64,000 nucleotides of DNA, from the NCBI GenBank assembly GCA_018806985.1, contig JADANN010000145.1:112683-176682 (forward strand), read 5' to 3'. The stretch is from Angiostrongylus vasorum. Lineage: Eukaryota > Nematoda > Chromadorea > Rhabditida > Metastrongylidae. Below are positions 22,293 to 34,289 of this stretch, piece by piece. The stretch's first letter is position 1. Every line of letters starts with the position of its first letter. The notes beneath the pieces were generated by a model. It saw only the letters and a list, made by a program, of their open reading frames with translations, had not been told where the DNA came from and made no database searches. The translations under genes were made by a program, and so were the position numbers.

Positions 22293-23452
22293 TCGTCCCC
22301 GTTGCGTTAGACGAACGTTATTGCATTATTATAAACATAAGATGCCGTTCAACAGAATGCAACAGTAAAGGAGAAGTTGAGTTCTCATTGTAATGTTTAG
22401 AACGACTTGCGTGTATGCGTGAATTAATGCGCAGTGAGATAAACGAAAAAGTGAAACCAGAGAAGGCAGTTAGTGGTTGTCTACTATAATTCATAGGCTA
22501 CCACCCCTTTTTTCTCCAATTATTCATTGAAGAGCAATATCGACTTGCATTCCCCTCCAAATTGGTCTCGAAAATAGTTCGGGACAAAAATTGAGCTCCA
22601 TAAATTCAGGATTCATCCTGCCTGAATAGGAGATTTTACGGAATAGGAGGATAGAAGAATGAAAAATCTTGTTGACGACTGTCTGCGGATTCCTACTTTT
22701 TTGTTTCGATTAGCAAATTTTTGATCTGAGCTACGATGTCCTGGTTAAAAGTTTAAAGCGACTGTTATTTTCGCTATATGAGTGAAATTCAACTTACGCC
22801 ATACTCTATTTTTTTTTATTACCGACTGTTGCTGGACGGATTACCTGAGGAACAATGATTGTTACACACCGCCACTCAATTGATAAATTTCTAAGAATAT
22901 ATTAGACTTGCAAAAGATGCACTCTATTCCATGTTCTGAATACGAGAAGGGAAATCTACGCAAGCTCGTTAAATTTGGACTTCTCCTCTCAAGCTTAGTA
23001 TGCGAATGGGCGGTATTTCGTCGCTAGCATTCTAGAGAATAGCGAATAAGCTGGCCGCTTAAAGCTTGGTTCTGTAATCCTTAGTGAAGCTCCCGCAGCC
23101 TATGGCGCTGTACAAACCACAACGATGTAATCGTCGGTGCCTGGTTACCAAGGAGACGATTTCTCATCACTTGAAACATCCTAACTTCGGTCGTTGGTGT
23201 CAGGGCGAACTGAATTTGAAAACCAGGGGAGAGCGGATCACGACTGCCTTCCCAGTCATTTTTTTCTTTGTCCTAACTTTGCCTGATTCCTTGCACAGAA
23301 TGGATCGCATACGAAAAATTTGGGTTAACGGAAAATTAATGGCAGACCTCAAGCTGCAAATTTAAATTGACTTACGTCAACTTAGAGTGATGTTTTTTTT
23401 ATCTAGCTCAAAGCAGATATAATCCACACATATCCATCAGCTAAAACTAAAT

Positions 23453-24018
23453 TTATTTGTGCTGGTTCATAAATTCTTGACTTTTCGAGACAATGGAATC
23501 ATTGGAGGCCTTGGAGCGGTCTCTGAAGAGTTTCTCATACGGGAAGCTGTTCAGGTGAATGAAGAAATGATCTCGGTAGGCGTGCACTCTGACGAATATG
23601 GATGATAAGGCAGAGTTTCCTAGCCCAGCTCTCGGACCATTTGCAGCGTATACACGGGGATTGGTATCCTTCCGAACCAATGTAAAGAGCACCCGTTGAG
23701 TTTTCTTCTGCATTTCGACGACCTGTCGGACATAGTTCTCTGCCGTTATTTTTTTTATCGGGGTACAGTGAGCTGTGATGGATCAAACCAGCCGTAACCA
23801 CGAAACGGTCTTCATGGCTTGTTTTGGGCAAATTCGATTTCGGAAGGTCCAGCTTTGCGAGGAGTTGTGCGCCCATTGCTTTCATCAAGCTTCGGCTCGT
23901 TGTCGTCAGTAGCAGAAAGTCGATCACGACCTCCTTCATCTTTAAAGTTGAATTCGTCACAACATAATTTTCCAAACCAACGTTGCATTGTCTGTTCTTC
24001 TTTGTCTGCACACCTCAA
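23453..24018 (-). pseudogene. mariner-type transposase remnant (right arm)
   Basis: Mirror of 3585-4150 with the same internal deletion and the same lost third aspartate. One difference falls in the N-terminal region: FGKLCCDEF here versus FGKLCRDEF in the left arm. Confidence 0.7.
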
Positions 24019-24670
24019 TGATGTTTAGAGCCCTTTGGCGCTGCGCACGCCCGAGCTTGAATTCTTATCATCAGGCTTAACTAAGCATTTTCCACTCTAG
24101 TACCTTAAACTCTACCCTTCAAAATTTGTTAAGAGAACAATTTTTTATTGTAATTCAATCGAATGAGACGCAAGTGCCTAAAATGAGCTTTGCAGGTAAT
24201 ACATAATAGCATACTGTTCTAGAAGAAACTGCTACCAATGCAAATTCCAGAAAAGAATTACAAATCCGACTTTAGTTTTCCAACCAGTCAAGTTATTGTG
24301 TTGCTCCTGCGTACTTTATTGCTTGTTTTTCAGTTCTCCACGTGATGATAACGGTAATTCCCGACAACGGTGGCAAGTCTATAGTTTTCATTTATTTTCA
24401 TGTTATAAGTATTATTTTTTCAAATATGGAATTTTTTTTCAAATATGCCACCTCACGATCAAGGGCGGCATTCATCGAGCGATTAATTTTGATGGGACCA
24501 GCGCATTCAGTTGGCCGACACTGACAAAACCGGCAGCAATTCTGCTGCTGCAACTCATCCGTTATTGGTCGATTCGTTGGGAGATTTTTATACGCAGTTT
24601 CCTCGACCAAATCAAGAATACAATAAAAAAATAGTGGCGAAAATAATCAGGAGTCTGAAAAACTAATCGA

Positions 24671-24889
24671 CTATGTTATCTGCAGCTTTTTTTCGTTATA
24701 ATAACTACCACTGTCACTGTTACTCGTGAGTTTTCTAAGGCGGCACATTTGATGTGTCTCAAGAATTGCGGCAAAGAAAACGGACATTGATATTCTGCGC
24801 TCTGATTCTTTCTTGGACAACATTTGCCATTCAGATCCCAACACGGTTTTTTTGGTCTTAAAATGATTCCCAAATGACGGGAAATTTTT
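24671..24889 (-). CDS. Unidentified exon-like ORF (right arm)
   Basis: Mirror of 2713-2931, the same 72 codons ending in TAG. It lies downstream of the PUF gene on the same strand. The identical length in both arms shows only that the duplication is recent, not that the ORF is real. Confidence 0.25.
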   Translation of the reverse strand, partial: KNFPSFGNHFKTKKTVLGSEWQMLSKKESERRISMSVFFAAILETHQMCRLRKLTSNSDSGSYYNEKKLQIT

Positions 24890-25122
24890 TCATCGAACAT
24901 TATTTTGTTTAGCCGCGGGTAGAGATAGCCTCTCCATCGTTTTTCGATGAGGCTTGGTAGTTGCAGCTCCTTGATCAAGTGGGATAAGGAAAGGGAGTTT
25001 CACCTTGCGACGACCCGCATGTGTTCCCATGTCTCCTGGTCCAAGTCGCTCTCAGTAACAAAAACAAGTAAAGGCTTTTAGCGACATAAGAATACTATTA
25101 TCAAAGTTTATTACATTTGCTA

Positions 25123-28100
25123 TCACATTGTTACATTATCCTTGTTTTGCGAAGAGTAGAAACTTAAAGAAAGCCTCCTACGAATGTATATCACTCCCTT
25201 AATGTCGTTCTTGCGAGCGGAAACAGCTGAACGGTTCCGAAACGCGACAAAGACAAGTGGAGACTTTTCTGTTGGTTCGAGAAATTTTTAAAATAATGGA
25301 AAATGATGATAAAGGTAAGGAAATGGACATGAGGACATTCGCACTCACTAATGATATGCTTGCCATGGCTAAGTTCCTTAAGTGTAGAAAAGTGTGGCTT
25401 GATTGCATACGTCAACTTTTCACAGTGATCAGGATCAGCTGTATCCAGCATTTTCTGCACAACGTAGTTCGCATATCGGTCTTTCACCATGAGGGAGAAC
25501 AGGAGGCGATGGACTAAATAGTTACATAACAACTACGAAAACGTCCAAAATAGTTAATTGCAAAGAAAGTACGGAGAAGGAGCAAAAAACGTAGAATAAC
25601 AATGATCGAACCCTACCTATCACCATCTTTGCAGACTTCATCGACGACAACAGCTTTAAGGTGACGTCCAGCACGAATCCAGCATTTCTCGATGACATTA
25701 GAAGCAATTCTGTGACTTGCGTATGTCAACAGGTTTCCAACTATCTAAGAAGAAAACCAGATTATCTAGAAAAGTAGAAAACCCAGATAATTTGAAAAAA
25801 GTGAAAAAGTGCTGAAGAGGAAAATAAAAGCAGAAAACAAGACATCACATTCATGACTATAAATTGAAAACACATCAAACTAGATCACCTCTTGTATGAT
25901 ACGATCTCTGTCTGGATCACTACCGCGCTCAATGACATGTTGTATCACATAGTTTCCACAGCGATCCAGAACAAGTGAGCGAACATTTGCATGGAGGGCT
26001 TCCAGAACACGTCTCTTCTGCTCTTCTGTGCAATGGCCAAGCACTTTTTGATTAACTCTGCAGCCATACCGATGCATGGATAATTTTACAATCTATAAAA
26101 AATATTTGTAACGGTAAAAAAGTATTAAATAATATTTGCGTTAAACTGTAGAAGCTTGTCAAGATACATAACGAGTATTGATGAAGAATACAACGGAAAT
26201 ACGGTGGTCCAAAAAGTCGAAAAAACACTGTAACAAGCACAATTCATCGTACAGTTTGAGGTCCGTATTTCGTAAAGGAATCGATGACAAACTGTAGCCG
26301 TTCTGGTTTCTACATTTACCATGAGCTCCTGAATGACGTGGTTTCCACTCTTGTCCCGCGCGCACTTCCACAGATGAGGAGTTGTTCGTTCTATGAGATT
26401 ATTCCCAATAAATGTCATGGCTTCTTCTTATTCGTAGAATGATTTACGCATATTTCGATAAAATCGATAGAATTTTGAAGCAGATCTTTATCACTTAACC
26501 ATTACGCAAATCACACTAGTGCTAGACTAGAATGTCCTATTTTATAGATGACCATTTCTAAGCAAGTATAAGGTGCAAGGATTACGTTTCTCGTGAATAG
26601 AATGTGATGATTCCAGAATTGGAAGGATAATTAGAACTGTTGTTTGGAAAAAATAAGGAAATAAAGTAGCAACTATTGAAAACAGTAGCAACGATTGGGT
26701 TGCCAGAATGAATTATAACGTTGTTATAAAAATGAAAACGACCAAAGAAAAGCTCTGAAAATTAACTTAGAGATACCTGGTTTCTTTAGTTCTCCCAGAA
26801 TTTCGAGCTGAATGTTTTCGTCTGCGCTTTCCAAAGCTTTCTGGACGACACGACTTCCAAACATGTGCCGAGCGAGACTGAGAACATAACCTTTCAGAGA
26901 GACCCTGACAGCAGACTTCTGTTCCGGGGCTCCAAATTCAAAAACCTTCTAAAAAAGACAAACTGTTGGACGGATAAAAAAGCCGAATAAAACAGAATGA
27001 AACAACTCTTCACCTAAACCAAATAATTACCAAACTCGTCAATCATTAGAAATTGAGCACTAGCCACAACTTTGTCGAGAAGCATTTGCTTGTCTTTTGC
27101 AGATGCACCCTCGAGTTTCTCTTTAAGAAATCTGCAATAGTTCTCATACTCTCTCTATGAAATATAGATACGCTGGTGGTTGGCATGGATTTGTCCCATG
27201 AATAGGTCTGAACGACCATAACACTTACTTGCTGGTAACCCCTGTTCCCTTTTCACTTTCACTTTTTTACCTCTGACCACTTACAATTGATTTTTTGGTG
27301 ACATGCATCATTACAGCCCATTTTGGTATTTGTAATGTTCTAGCGGGCTCGCTAAGACACAAAATTTTTCGTCGCGAATTTATGCCATATACGCCACACG
27401 AAAGATTAATGAATGATGGGTAGTTCTCACAGCAGCATGATAACTGGTTTCAATGCTTTTAAATTTAAAAAAAGGGTTCTTGTACCCCAAAGAAGTATTG
27501 AAACTCGAAAGAAACTGCTCAAAGTGGTAAGGTTACATAGGCAATAGACAGTGGTCATGTAAAGACCGTACTTGTCATTGTATCCTTTAATACACAAGAA
27601 TACCTATTTTATTATGGTTACACATAAACCAGTAAGCAGCAAAATTAACCCCATTCCAAGTGTTTAAATGAGAATTCTATTCTAGGCGCAAGCTTATTGA
27701 CTCTTGGAACATTTTAAATAGGCAAATTGGTGAAAGTGTCACTGGCGCTTGAATTTAATGTTTCCACCTTCTGATTCGTCCCAGTTATATTATTAGAAGC
27801 ACAAGTTTTGAATAACTGTCAAAAAATAAAGCTATCTCTTCTACTCGCCGAGATCCACGACAGTCTTTAGCCAATTCCACCATATTTGAGAGAACATCGG
27901 CTATTTGAAGTAAAGGAGTTCGCTTGTTGTGGAAATCATGCAAAAGTTTATTTCGGTTTAACTGTCTTGAACAAAGCTTATGAAGAAGGAAAAGCCTAAA
28001 CTGAAGACGTTCTGAAGTGACGATAACCTTGGACTGTTATTGTCAGTTCGACGGCTGCCCTGACAACCACCAAAGTGACGAATGTTCGACGGATGTGGTG

Positions 28101-31100
28101 GTGGGCTGAATATTGGCATTCCTGCATTACCACATCCTTGAGCACTCATTCCTGGATACAACTGTGGCACCGGCGTTGTTGGAATTCCACCATCTACAAA
28201 TGAGAACAATTGAAAACTTAGTTTCAGCCAAAGAAACAACTTCTCTTTCAGAAGACGATACACCACGAACGAAAACATCGCTCATCAGAAAACGTTGCAA
28301 AACAGATTTTAGAGTGCGATAATTGATTCCTGTCAACATTTCTACTATTGGCACTCCTCTATTTATTACGACACATGCTGAAAATTGAATGTCGATGATT
28401 TAATTAACCATAAAGGATCGAAGCTTCTCACACAAGATTCTCAAATAATATACAAACGCTATGAAAATACTCTCTCAGCATGGGAAACATGGACGGCGGT
28501 TGTTCAAGTTTCTTCCGAACTTTGGAAAGCATTCATTTCTTTATCTGGTAACTCAGTGGTAACAAAATCATAGTGGTAACATTTAAATCTGGGATACTCC
28601 AGGTTTTCTTGCACACCATTGGCCACAGATGACAAGATACGTGAAAAAAGCCCCATTCAGGAAGAATTGTAGAAGCGAATCAAAGAAGTGCAAACAATTA
28701 ACGATGAGTTCACTCAATGGATCAAATCATACCTTCCCATTTCATTCTGGGATGACGTTAACCAAAATCTGTTTCTGTAAGCACCAAAGACTATTTAAGC
28801 ATAAATATTAAGTATACTTACTTGATACTTGACACTTGAATCGCCCGTCCTCACTGATTATGCGGGCAGCAGCATAATCTCCATTTTTCGGAGTTTTGCT
28901 GGTTTAGGCAATTGTGTTTCCCTGGAGTCCCGAGGTCGGCTGGGCCAAAGTCTGCCCTAGGTCGTCACCACCACAGGCAGTCGCAGCCCTTGTGGATCAG
29001 AGGGAGATTTACCACCATGCAACTTTGATACCAAGACGGTGATGGATCCTGGTATTGGTTTACTCTTAGCTAGGCTTCCTGATGGAAACTCCGGACTCCT
29101 TCTCAGCTTGGGAGATCTTGCCAGGACGCAGACCGATGCGCAGGAACACCTCCGTATATAATAACATATATAGTGAACAAAACAAAAAAGTCAACGTATA
29201 CGGAAACTACAGCCCGCATCGAAGAAGAAACCTTTGGACTTTAACTTGAATTACCTAAGCTTGGATTGTTTCGTACTGTTAGAGTGGGTGGTGGCAGCAT
29301 CAGAGGTCGATTGAACCTCACGTACATCGTGGGTGAAGTGGCGGTTGTGGAAATGGGGGGAAATGCTGACCATCCATCCATTCTTAAAACTTCGTTTCAT
29401 TGTAGCAGTGGACAAGGTCTAATCACACTTGATATTCACCGAAACTCCATAACTACAGATTTTCAAACACCTGATACGATAGTTGCTCTAACAAACGGTG
29501 GACACATAGAGAATCCCGTTGATTAAACAATAAATGCCGGCAAAGTTGATAGAATTTGACTAGCAAAACCCCTAACCTGAATACGACTGGTCAGAACGAT
29601 TGCCATTATGCTGAGGATAAGGTAGTTCAGCAAGAGAAAGTGCTACCATATTTGTAGCAACGTTTAGCATCTGATTTTGATAGTGTTGTGGTGAAGACGG
29701 AAAAAAAATTTGACGACATCGTCCCCCTCTGGTCGCCTCGTACCTCCACCTATAAATAATCCAGAAATCGATTTCTATATGTAACACGCTTCATGCTAAA
29801 TTCTTTTTGTTGTATACCAAATTGAAAACTATCACTTCCTTTCAGACTTGCAATATGTGTTCAGCACGGTAATAAAATGGTGAGATAATCAAATATTTCG
29901 TATTGACCCCAAGCAACGTTTCCCTTGGTGTTCAAGTGTTTTCCCAGAGAATTAATGCCTCCAGACGAATAAGGTCACGCTAGCTGGAAAGGAGTGCTAC
30001 ATTTCAACTAGGAGCCTTAGTAAAAGGCAGTGCCAAGACAAATGTACACAGCACTGGTGAACAAATCTCAAAATGGTTGCTCTCCCTCTGATTTGCAAGC
30101 CAATGGCGACTTGTTGCTTGTGGTGAATGCATGAAAACGCTCTTCCACGACTAGTTCTCGGTGCTAGCAAGAAGGAAAACTTACCCAAATAAGAAATATA
30201 CCATTTGAATTGAGAAATATGCCGTTACAAACTTGATTCTTCAGGAAGAAGTATCACTCAGACATTCAAAGATGTTTTCTAAGTAGAATGCCTGTTACAG
30301 TGCCCTATTTGAGAAAAGGGTAATTTTTTGGTAAAACCAGCCATTCTGAGAGCTTGCTGTGTTCGACGGTAAACTAAGTGGAGCGTTCGTCGCACAGGGC
30401 CCATTCCAAGGCCCGTATCCATAAGCTGGTGCAGACCATTGCCTTGTGGATGGACCAGCGATAACGTTGTCTCGTTCCATTAGATGTGGAGCAATCTAAA
30501 CAATCTAAAACTACGTTGGAGTGATGTTAACAGCATGAATTATCAAAACCTTCCAGAAAAAAAATGACTGGCCACGAAAAAGGAAACGAAACTAAGATGC
30601 GAATGGTTTAGGTGTGGTTCGTAACTAGACATTTACTTGCGGTTCATGGATTAAGAATAACAGGACCCAATGAAATCCCATAAGTGGCTGACCCCATGCA
30701 CCGGTCTTTCCAGTTGTATGAATCGCTCACCAGCTTTCCCGCACCGCATTTCGTTAGAAAGATATTCTACACCATTAAAAGTGGTAAATATATGACCTTG
30801 TAGAATCATAGACTCCTCAAATAAAGTGGTGTGGAAATTATATGTGAACAATTAGTGGATGGGTTACTCTTCTTATAACCATTTCAAATCCAGTGAAATA
30901 AAACACGATATCTTTGTTTGTGCGTTGTTCGAACCTGGAAATTCTGAGTTCCAACGTGACCTTCCGAATTTGCAACAAACGGCACTCCATGCGACAGTGA
31001 GGGTCCGGGTCCATTACCGTCGGCATGCTTGTCTTCATGACATTGTGAAATGTGATCACTGAATTTGCTGATAAGATTTCTACAAGGTTTATCACCGGCT

Positions 31101-31657
31101 GGATGGATGTGCAATCCATCTACTAACTGATAGTGTATCAAAACGTTTTTGAAAGAATGCATTGCTTAAGATTGGAAAGAGTACGTACCTGTGATCTATG
31201 GAATCCATCGACAAATCCCTCGTTTCGGGTCCCTTAATGGGGAAAAAAATTTATGAACAAGAGGATGAAATAAGGACAAAATTCACAGAATCAGGTATAA
31301 TCAATTTATTAGTGATGAAGACATTTAACACTAGAATTTTCCCTTCGATTTATTCCCGTATTGTTCGGAATTTCCTGGTGGTATTTTGCATGCTTGTTTT
31401 CCTTTAGTTCAAAGTGGGAGCATTACCATTTAGATTGGTAACCTATCGTATCTACTACTGATGTAATACTTCCATATGATGGAAGAAACTGCATCTCTAC
31501 TTAATAAATCAATAAAGAAAAAAAGACTAACCGATCTTGTCTTGACGGATGCCGGTGATCGACTCAGCACGTTGTCAACAACCATTTGCAGAACTGCTGG
31601 ATCAAAGGACACGGAAGGTGGTGAAGTAGCTTGACTTACGTTATCACCAGCAATCAT
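25123..31657 (-). CDS. PUF (Pumilio/FBF) RNA-binding protein, 14 exons
   Basis: PUF proteins bind 3'UTR motifs with eight helical repeats and repress or localise mRNAs in the cytoplasm. Exons, 5' to 3': 31657-31532, 31126-30935, 30495-30338, 29749-29577, 29382-29326, 28193-28009, 27961-27849, 27131-27014, 26948-26777, 26426-26253, 26092-25889, 25744-25617, 25513-25349, 25268-25123. All splice phases agree, giving about 700 residues. The N-terminal half is Pro/Ser/Gln-rich (FPPFPQPPLHPR, FSPPPHPSN). Repeat 1 begins NKLLHDFHNKRTP. Recognition residues are NY, SR..Q, NH..Q, CR..Q, NY..Q, SN..E and NY..Q in repeats 2-8, the pattern known for UGUA-type sites. Problems as written: TAG at the repeat-2 Gln (27014-27016), an extra A in 26426-26253 and an extra C in 25513-25349. 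The repeat-1/2 intron appears to be GC-AG. Start chosen at MIAGDNV; an upstream ATG at 31977 did not fit in phase. Closest class is probably nematode puf-8/puf-9. Confidence 0.85.
28820..29152 (+). repeat. 390-bp dispersed repeat, copy 1
   Basis: Runs from ACTTGACACTTGAATCGCCC through TTTTCGGAGTTTTGCTGGTT, CACCACAGGCAGTCGCAGCC and GGATCAGAGGGAGATTTACC to CTTGGGAGATCTTGCC. It lies in a PUF intron, between exons 28193-28009 and 29382-29326. The same sequence recurs at 32695, 42036, 51200 and 61905. I see no ORF and no terminal repeats, so the class is unknown. Confidence 0.8.
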
Positions 31658-31899
31658 AATGTGCTTGTTTACCTAGTGATCTTAAACGAAGGCCGCAGAT
31701 ATTTTTTCGTTTTCACAAGGAAGGTCTCCCCAATATCCGAACCAGTCCAGACTACACAACTACTTAAGTGGAATTCACCAATATTACCGAAAAAAGCGTA
31801 CGAAAAAGAAATGACGTAACGATAGACATGAACGGACCAAAAAACGGACCAACTGTGGAAAACATCGAATGTGGAAGGAACAGCGCGAAAATATACTTT

Positions 31900-32700
31900 C
31901 GAAAATAACCTTGGACTTTCAACAATCGAACAGAGAAGGGTCGTTGGCTTCTGCGTGGTAGGTGTTCCGATGCTCAAAGGGAGCGATCGGGGTCGAGCGC
32001 ACAGCGAGCGGGCCAGCCACGCAACGGACGCGCACTTCGCAGAGCAGCTTCACAATCTCGAATCCTGAAAATGAGATATGAAGATTAGAAAGCTTTTAAA
32101 AAACGTTAGAACTTTGCGCAGAAGAGGAAACTCTACGGCTCTAAGCAAAAATAACGGAAATGTAGATATAAACATTTAAAAGCTCCGTCGTTTACCACTG
32201 GGTTCTCGTAAATAATATTTAAGTCGCAGGCAATATTGTTCTCGAAACTCATCTCAGTGAAATAAATGTACCACCCTACGTACGTGTTAGTTACTCTTTC
32301 GCTTTTATTTGAAACGAATAAATATGTGGATGTTAGATTATTGTAATACTGAGCATTACAATGTTAAACATAGGCAAAAATTTATAGAAATATATGCAAT
32401 ATTTATTTCGTATCCCTAAATGAGTAAAGGGAGAGTGACACTACATCGTTAAGCACTGAGCCATCTAATATGCTGGAATTCTGAGATGACTGAGTTGAAA
32501 CGATGTTCTCTGGCCACTTGACGAAGACCTGTTGATTATGATGGATCACGGAAGCTGTTTGGCTGTTGCCATCGATATTACACTACCAATATGGTGATAA
32601 TTCCTGAATAAAGTTCCTCATAGAAGAGGGTGCGGATGTAGGTGCTGAACTTGTTGTTGGCAGCTTGACAAAATCTTGTGACGATGATTTTGACTTGACT
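31900..32700. promoter_or_regulatory. Region upstream of the PUF gene
   Basis: Upstream flank of the PUF gene. A GC-rich island at about 31975-32050 (AGCGATCGGGGTCGAGCGCAC) stands out from AT-rich surroundings. It may be a first, perhaps untranslated, exon or promoter-proximal sequence: its minus strand has open frames after a TTTCAG. No core promoter element can be assigned. Confidence 0.3.
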
Positions 32701-33092
32701 TGACACTTGAACGGCCCGTCCTCACTGGTTGCGCGGGTACCAGCATAATCATATTTATCGGGGAGATTTGCTGGTTAAGCCATTCTGGTTCCCTGGAATC
32801 CCAAGGTCAGCTTGGCCAAAGTCTGCTCCAGGTCTTCGGCACCACGGGCAGTCGCAGCCCTTGTGAAACAGAGGGAGATTTGTCACAATGCCTGGGAGGG
32901 ACGCCTGACACCTCAAGACTAGCTTCCCAAAAAGAGGTGGTGATTCCTGATATACGATTACTCATAAAAGAACTTTTAGATGGAGATGCGGGACTCCCTT
33001 TTAGCAGCTTGCAAAAGCCTCTCGGAAATGTCACCAACTGTACCGCAGTTCGACACTTAGAAATAGACTCCAGCCATGAAGAGGACGGCTGT
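32695..33092 (+). repeat. 390-bp dispersed repeat, copy 2
   Basis: Starts ACTTGACACTTGAACGGCCC and keeps the family order: GGAGATTTGCTGGTT, CAGTCGCAGCCCTTGTG, CAGAGGGAGATTTGTC. It ends near AGCCATGAAGAGGACGG. More diverged than copy 1, with a central insertion. Confidence 0.75.
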
Positions 33093-33280
33093 CACTCGGT
33101 GGTGGTAATTATAAACACAGCAGAATGCTGACCTATCGAATGAGTGAATTAGAAAGAAAAGTGAACAACTAGGACCAGTGGGGGGTAAGCAGGCTGCCAC
33201 AGAATTACGTCGTCAGAGATTTTCCATAGAATGGCAAAAAAAATATGAGTAGAGGAAACAAGAATGAAAACAAAAATAGC

Positions 33281-34183
33281 ACAATTTTGACTTATTATTT
33301 ACTGCCTACTTTTTTTTTAGCGGCAGGGTATGCGTTGCGAAATATAACTTTGATGATGCTGAGATATTTGCAAAACTCTGGACCGCAGGTGCCTATGGTG
33401 GGGAACGAACGCGCTATTGTCCTTTCCGGGGGAGTAGCGCGCTCACCACCACACCATGCGGGTCATTCGTTTCGCCTGTCTCTCAGCTAGTTCTATTGGT
33501 CTTTTGCCATCAGCAATCACCCGTCAGCGGGATTGATCTGGGGGGGCCCAAATCGGCAACGAACCCAGTTAAGCTGAGGCTGCAGTTATAATCACAATTT
33601 TGACTTATTATTTACTGCCTACTCTTTTTTTTAGCGGCAGGGTATGCGTTGCGAAATATAACTTTGATGATGCTGAGATATTTGCAAAACTCTGGACCGC
33701 AGGTGCCCTATGGTGGGGAACGAACGCGCTATTGTCCTTTCCGGGGAGTAGCGCGCTCACCACCACACCATGCGGGTCATTCGTTTCGCCTGTCTCTCAG
33801 CTAGTTCTATTGATCTTTTGCCATCAGCAATCACAGAGTTTTGCAAATATCTCAGCATCATCAAAGTTATATTTCGCAACGCATACCCTGCCGCTAAAAA
33901 AAAAGAGTAGGCAGTAAATAATAAGTCAAAATTGTGATTATAACTTTCGCAGCCTCAGCTTAACTGGGTTCGTTGCCGATTTGGGCCCCCAGATCAATCC
34001 CGCTGACAGGCTGATTGCTGATGGCAAAAGACCAATAGAACTAGCTGAGAGACAGGCGAAACGAATGACCCTGGCATGGTGTGGTGGTGAGCGCGCTACT
34101 CCCCGGAAAGGACAATAGCGCGTTCGTTCCCCACCATAGGCACCTGCGGTCCAGAGTTTTGCAAATATCTCAGCATCATCAAA
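33281..34183. repeat. Fold-back element cluster: two direct units and one inverted unit
   Basis: Unit 33281-33593 (ACAATTTTGACTTATTATTTAC to CTGAGGCTGCAGTTATAATC) is repeated directly at 33594-33833, cut at AGCAATCAC. From about 33836 to 34183 the same sequence follows in reverse complement. The inverted units differ by only a few bases, so the block could form a long hairpin. Each unit holds GATGCTGAGATATTTG, GGGGAACGAACGCGC and CCTTTCCGGGG. Confidence 0.9.
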
Positions 34184-34289
34184 AAAATAGCATAGTTCTC
34201 AAAAACCATGCTTCTTTAAGTAGACAAGATTTATAAACGCAATAAGGAGCAAACTGGGAACATTTGACAGTATTCTTTTTTACTATCCT

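Larger units (their letters stand above)
19393..27597. repeat. Right arm of the large inverted duplication
   Basis: Reverse complement of 1-8206. Its inner end (19393) lies in a SINE head. Its outer visible end (27597) is only where the window starts for the partner arm, so the true boundary may lie further right. Arm differences include an extra A near 20606, TGT versus CGT in the mariner remnant, and run-length changes in A/T tracts. Confidence 0.95.

Noticed and set aside
33281..34183. CRISPR-like or satellite repeat array
   Set aside because: Units are about 300 bp, one is inverted, and there are no regular spacers. It is a fold-back transposon cluster in a eukaryotic genome.
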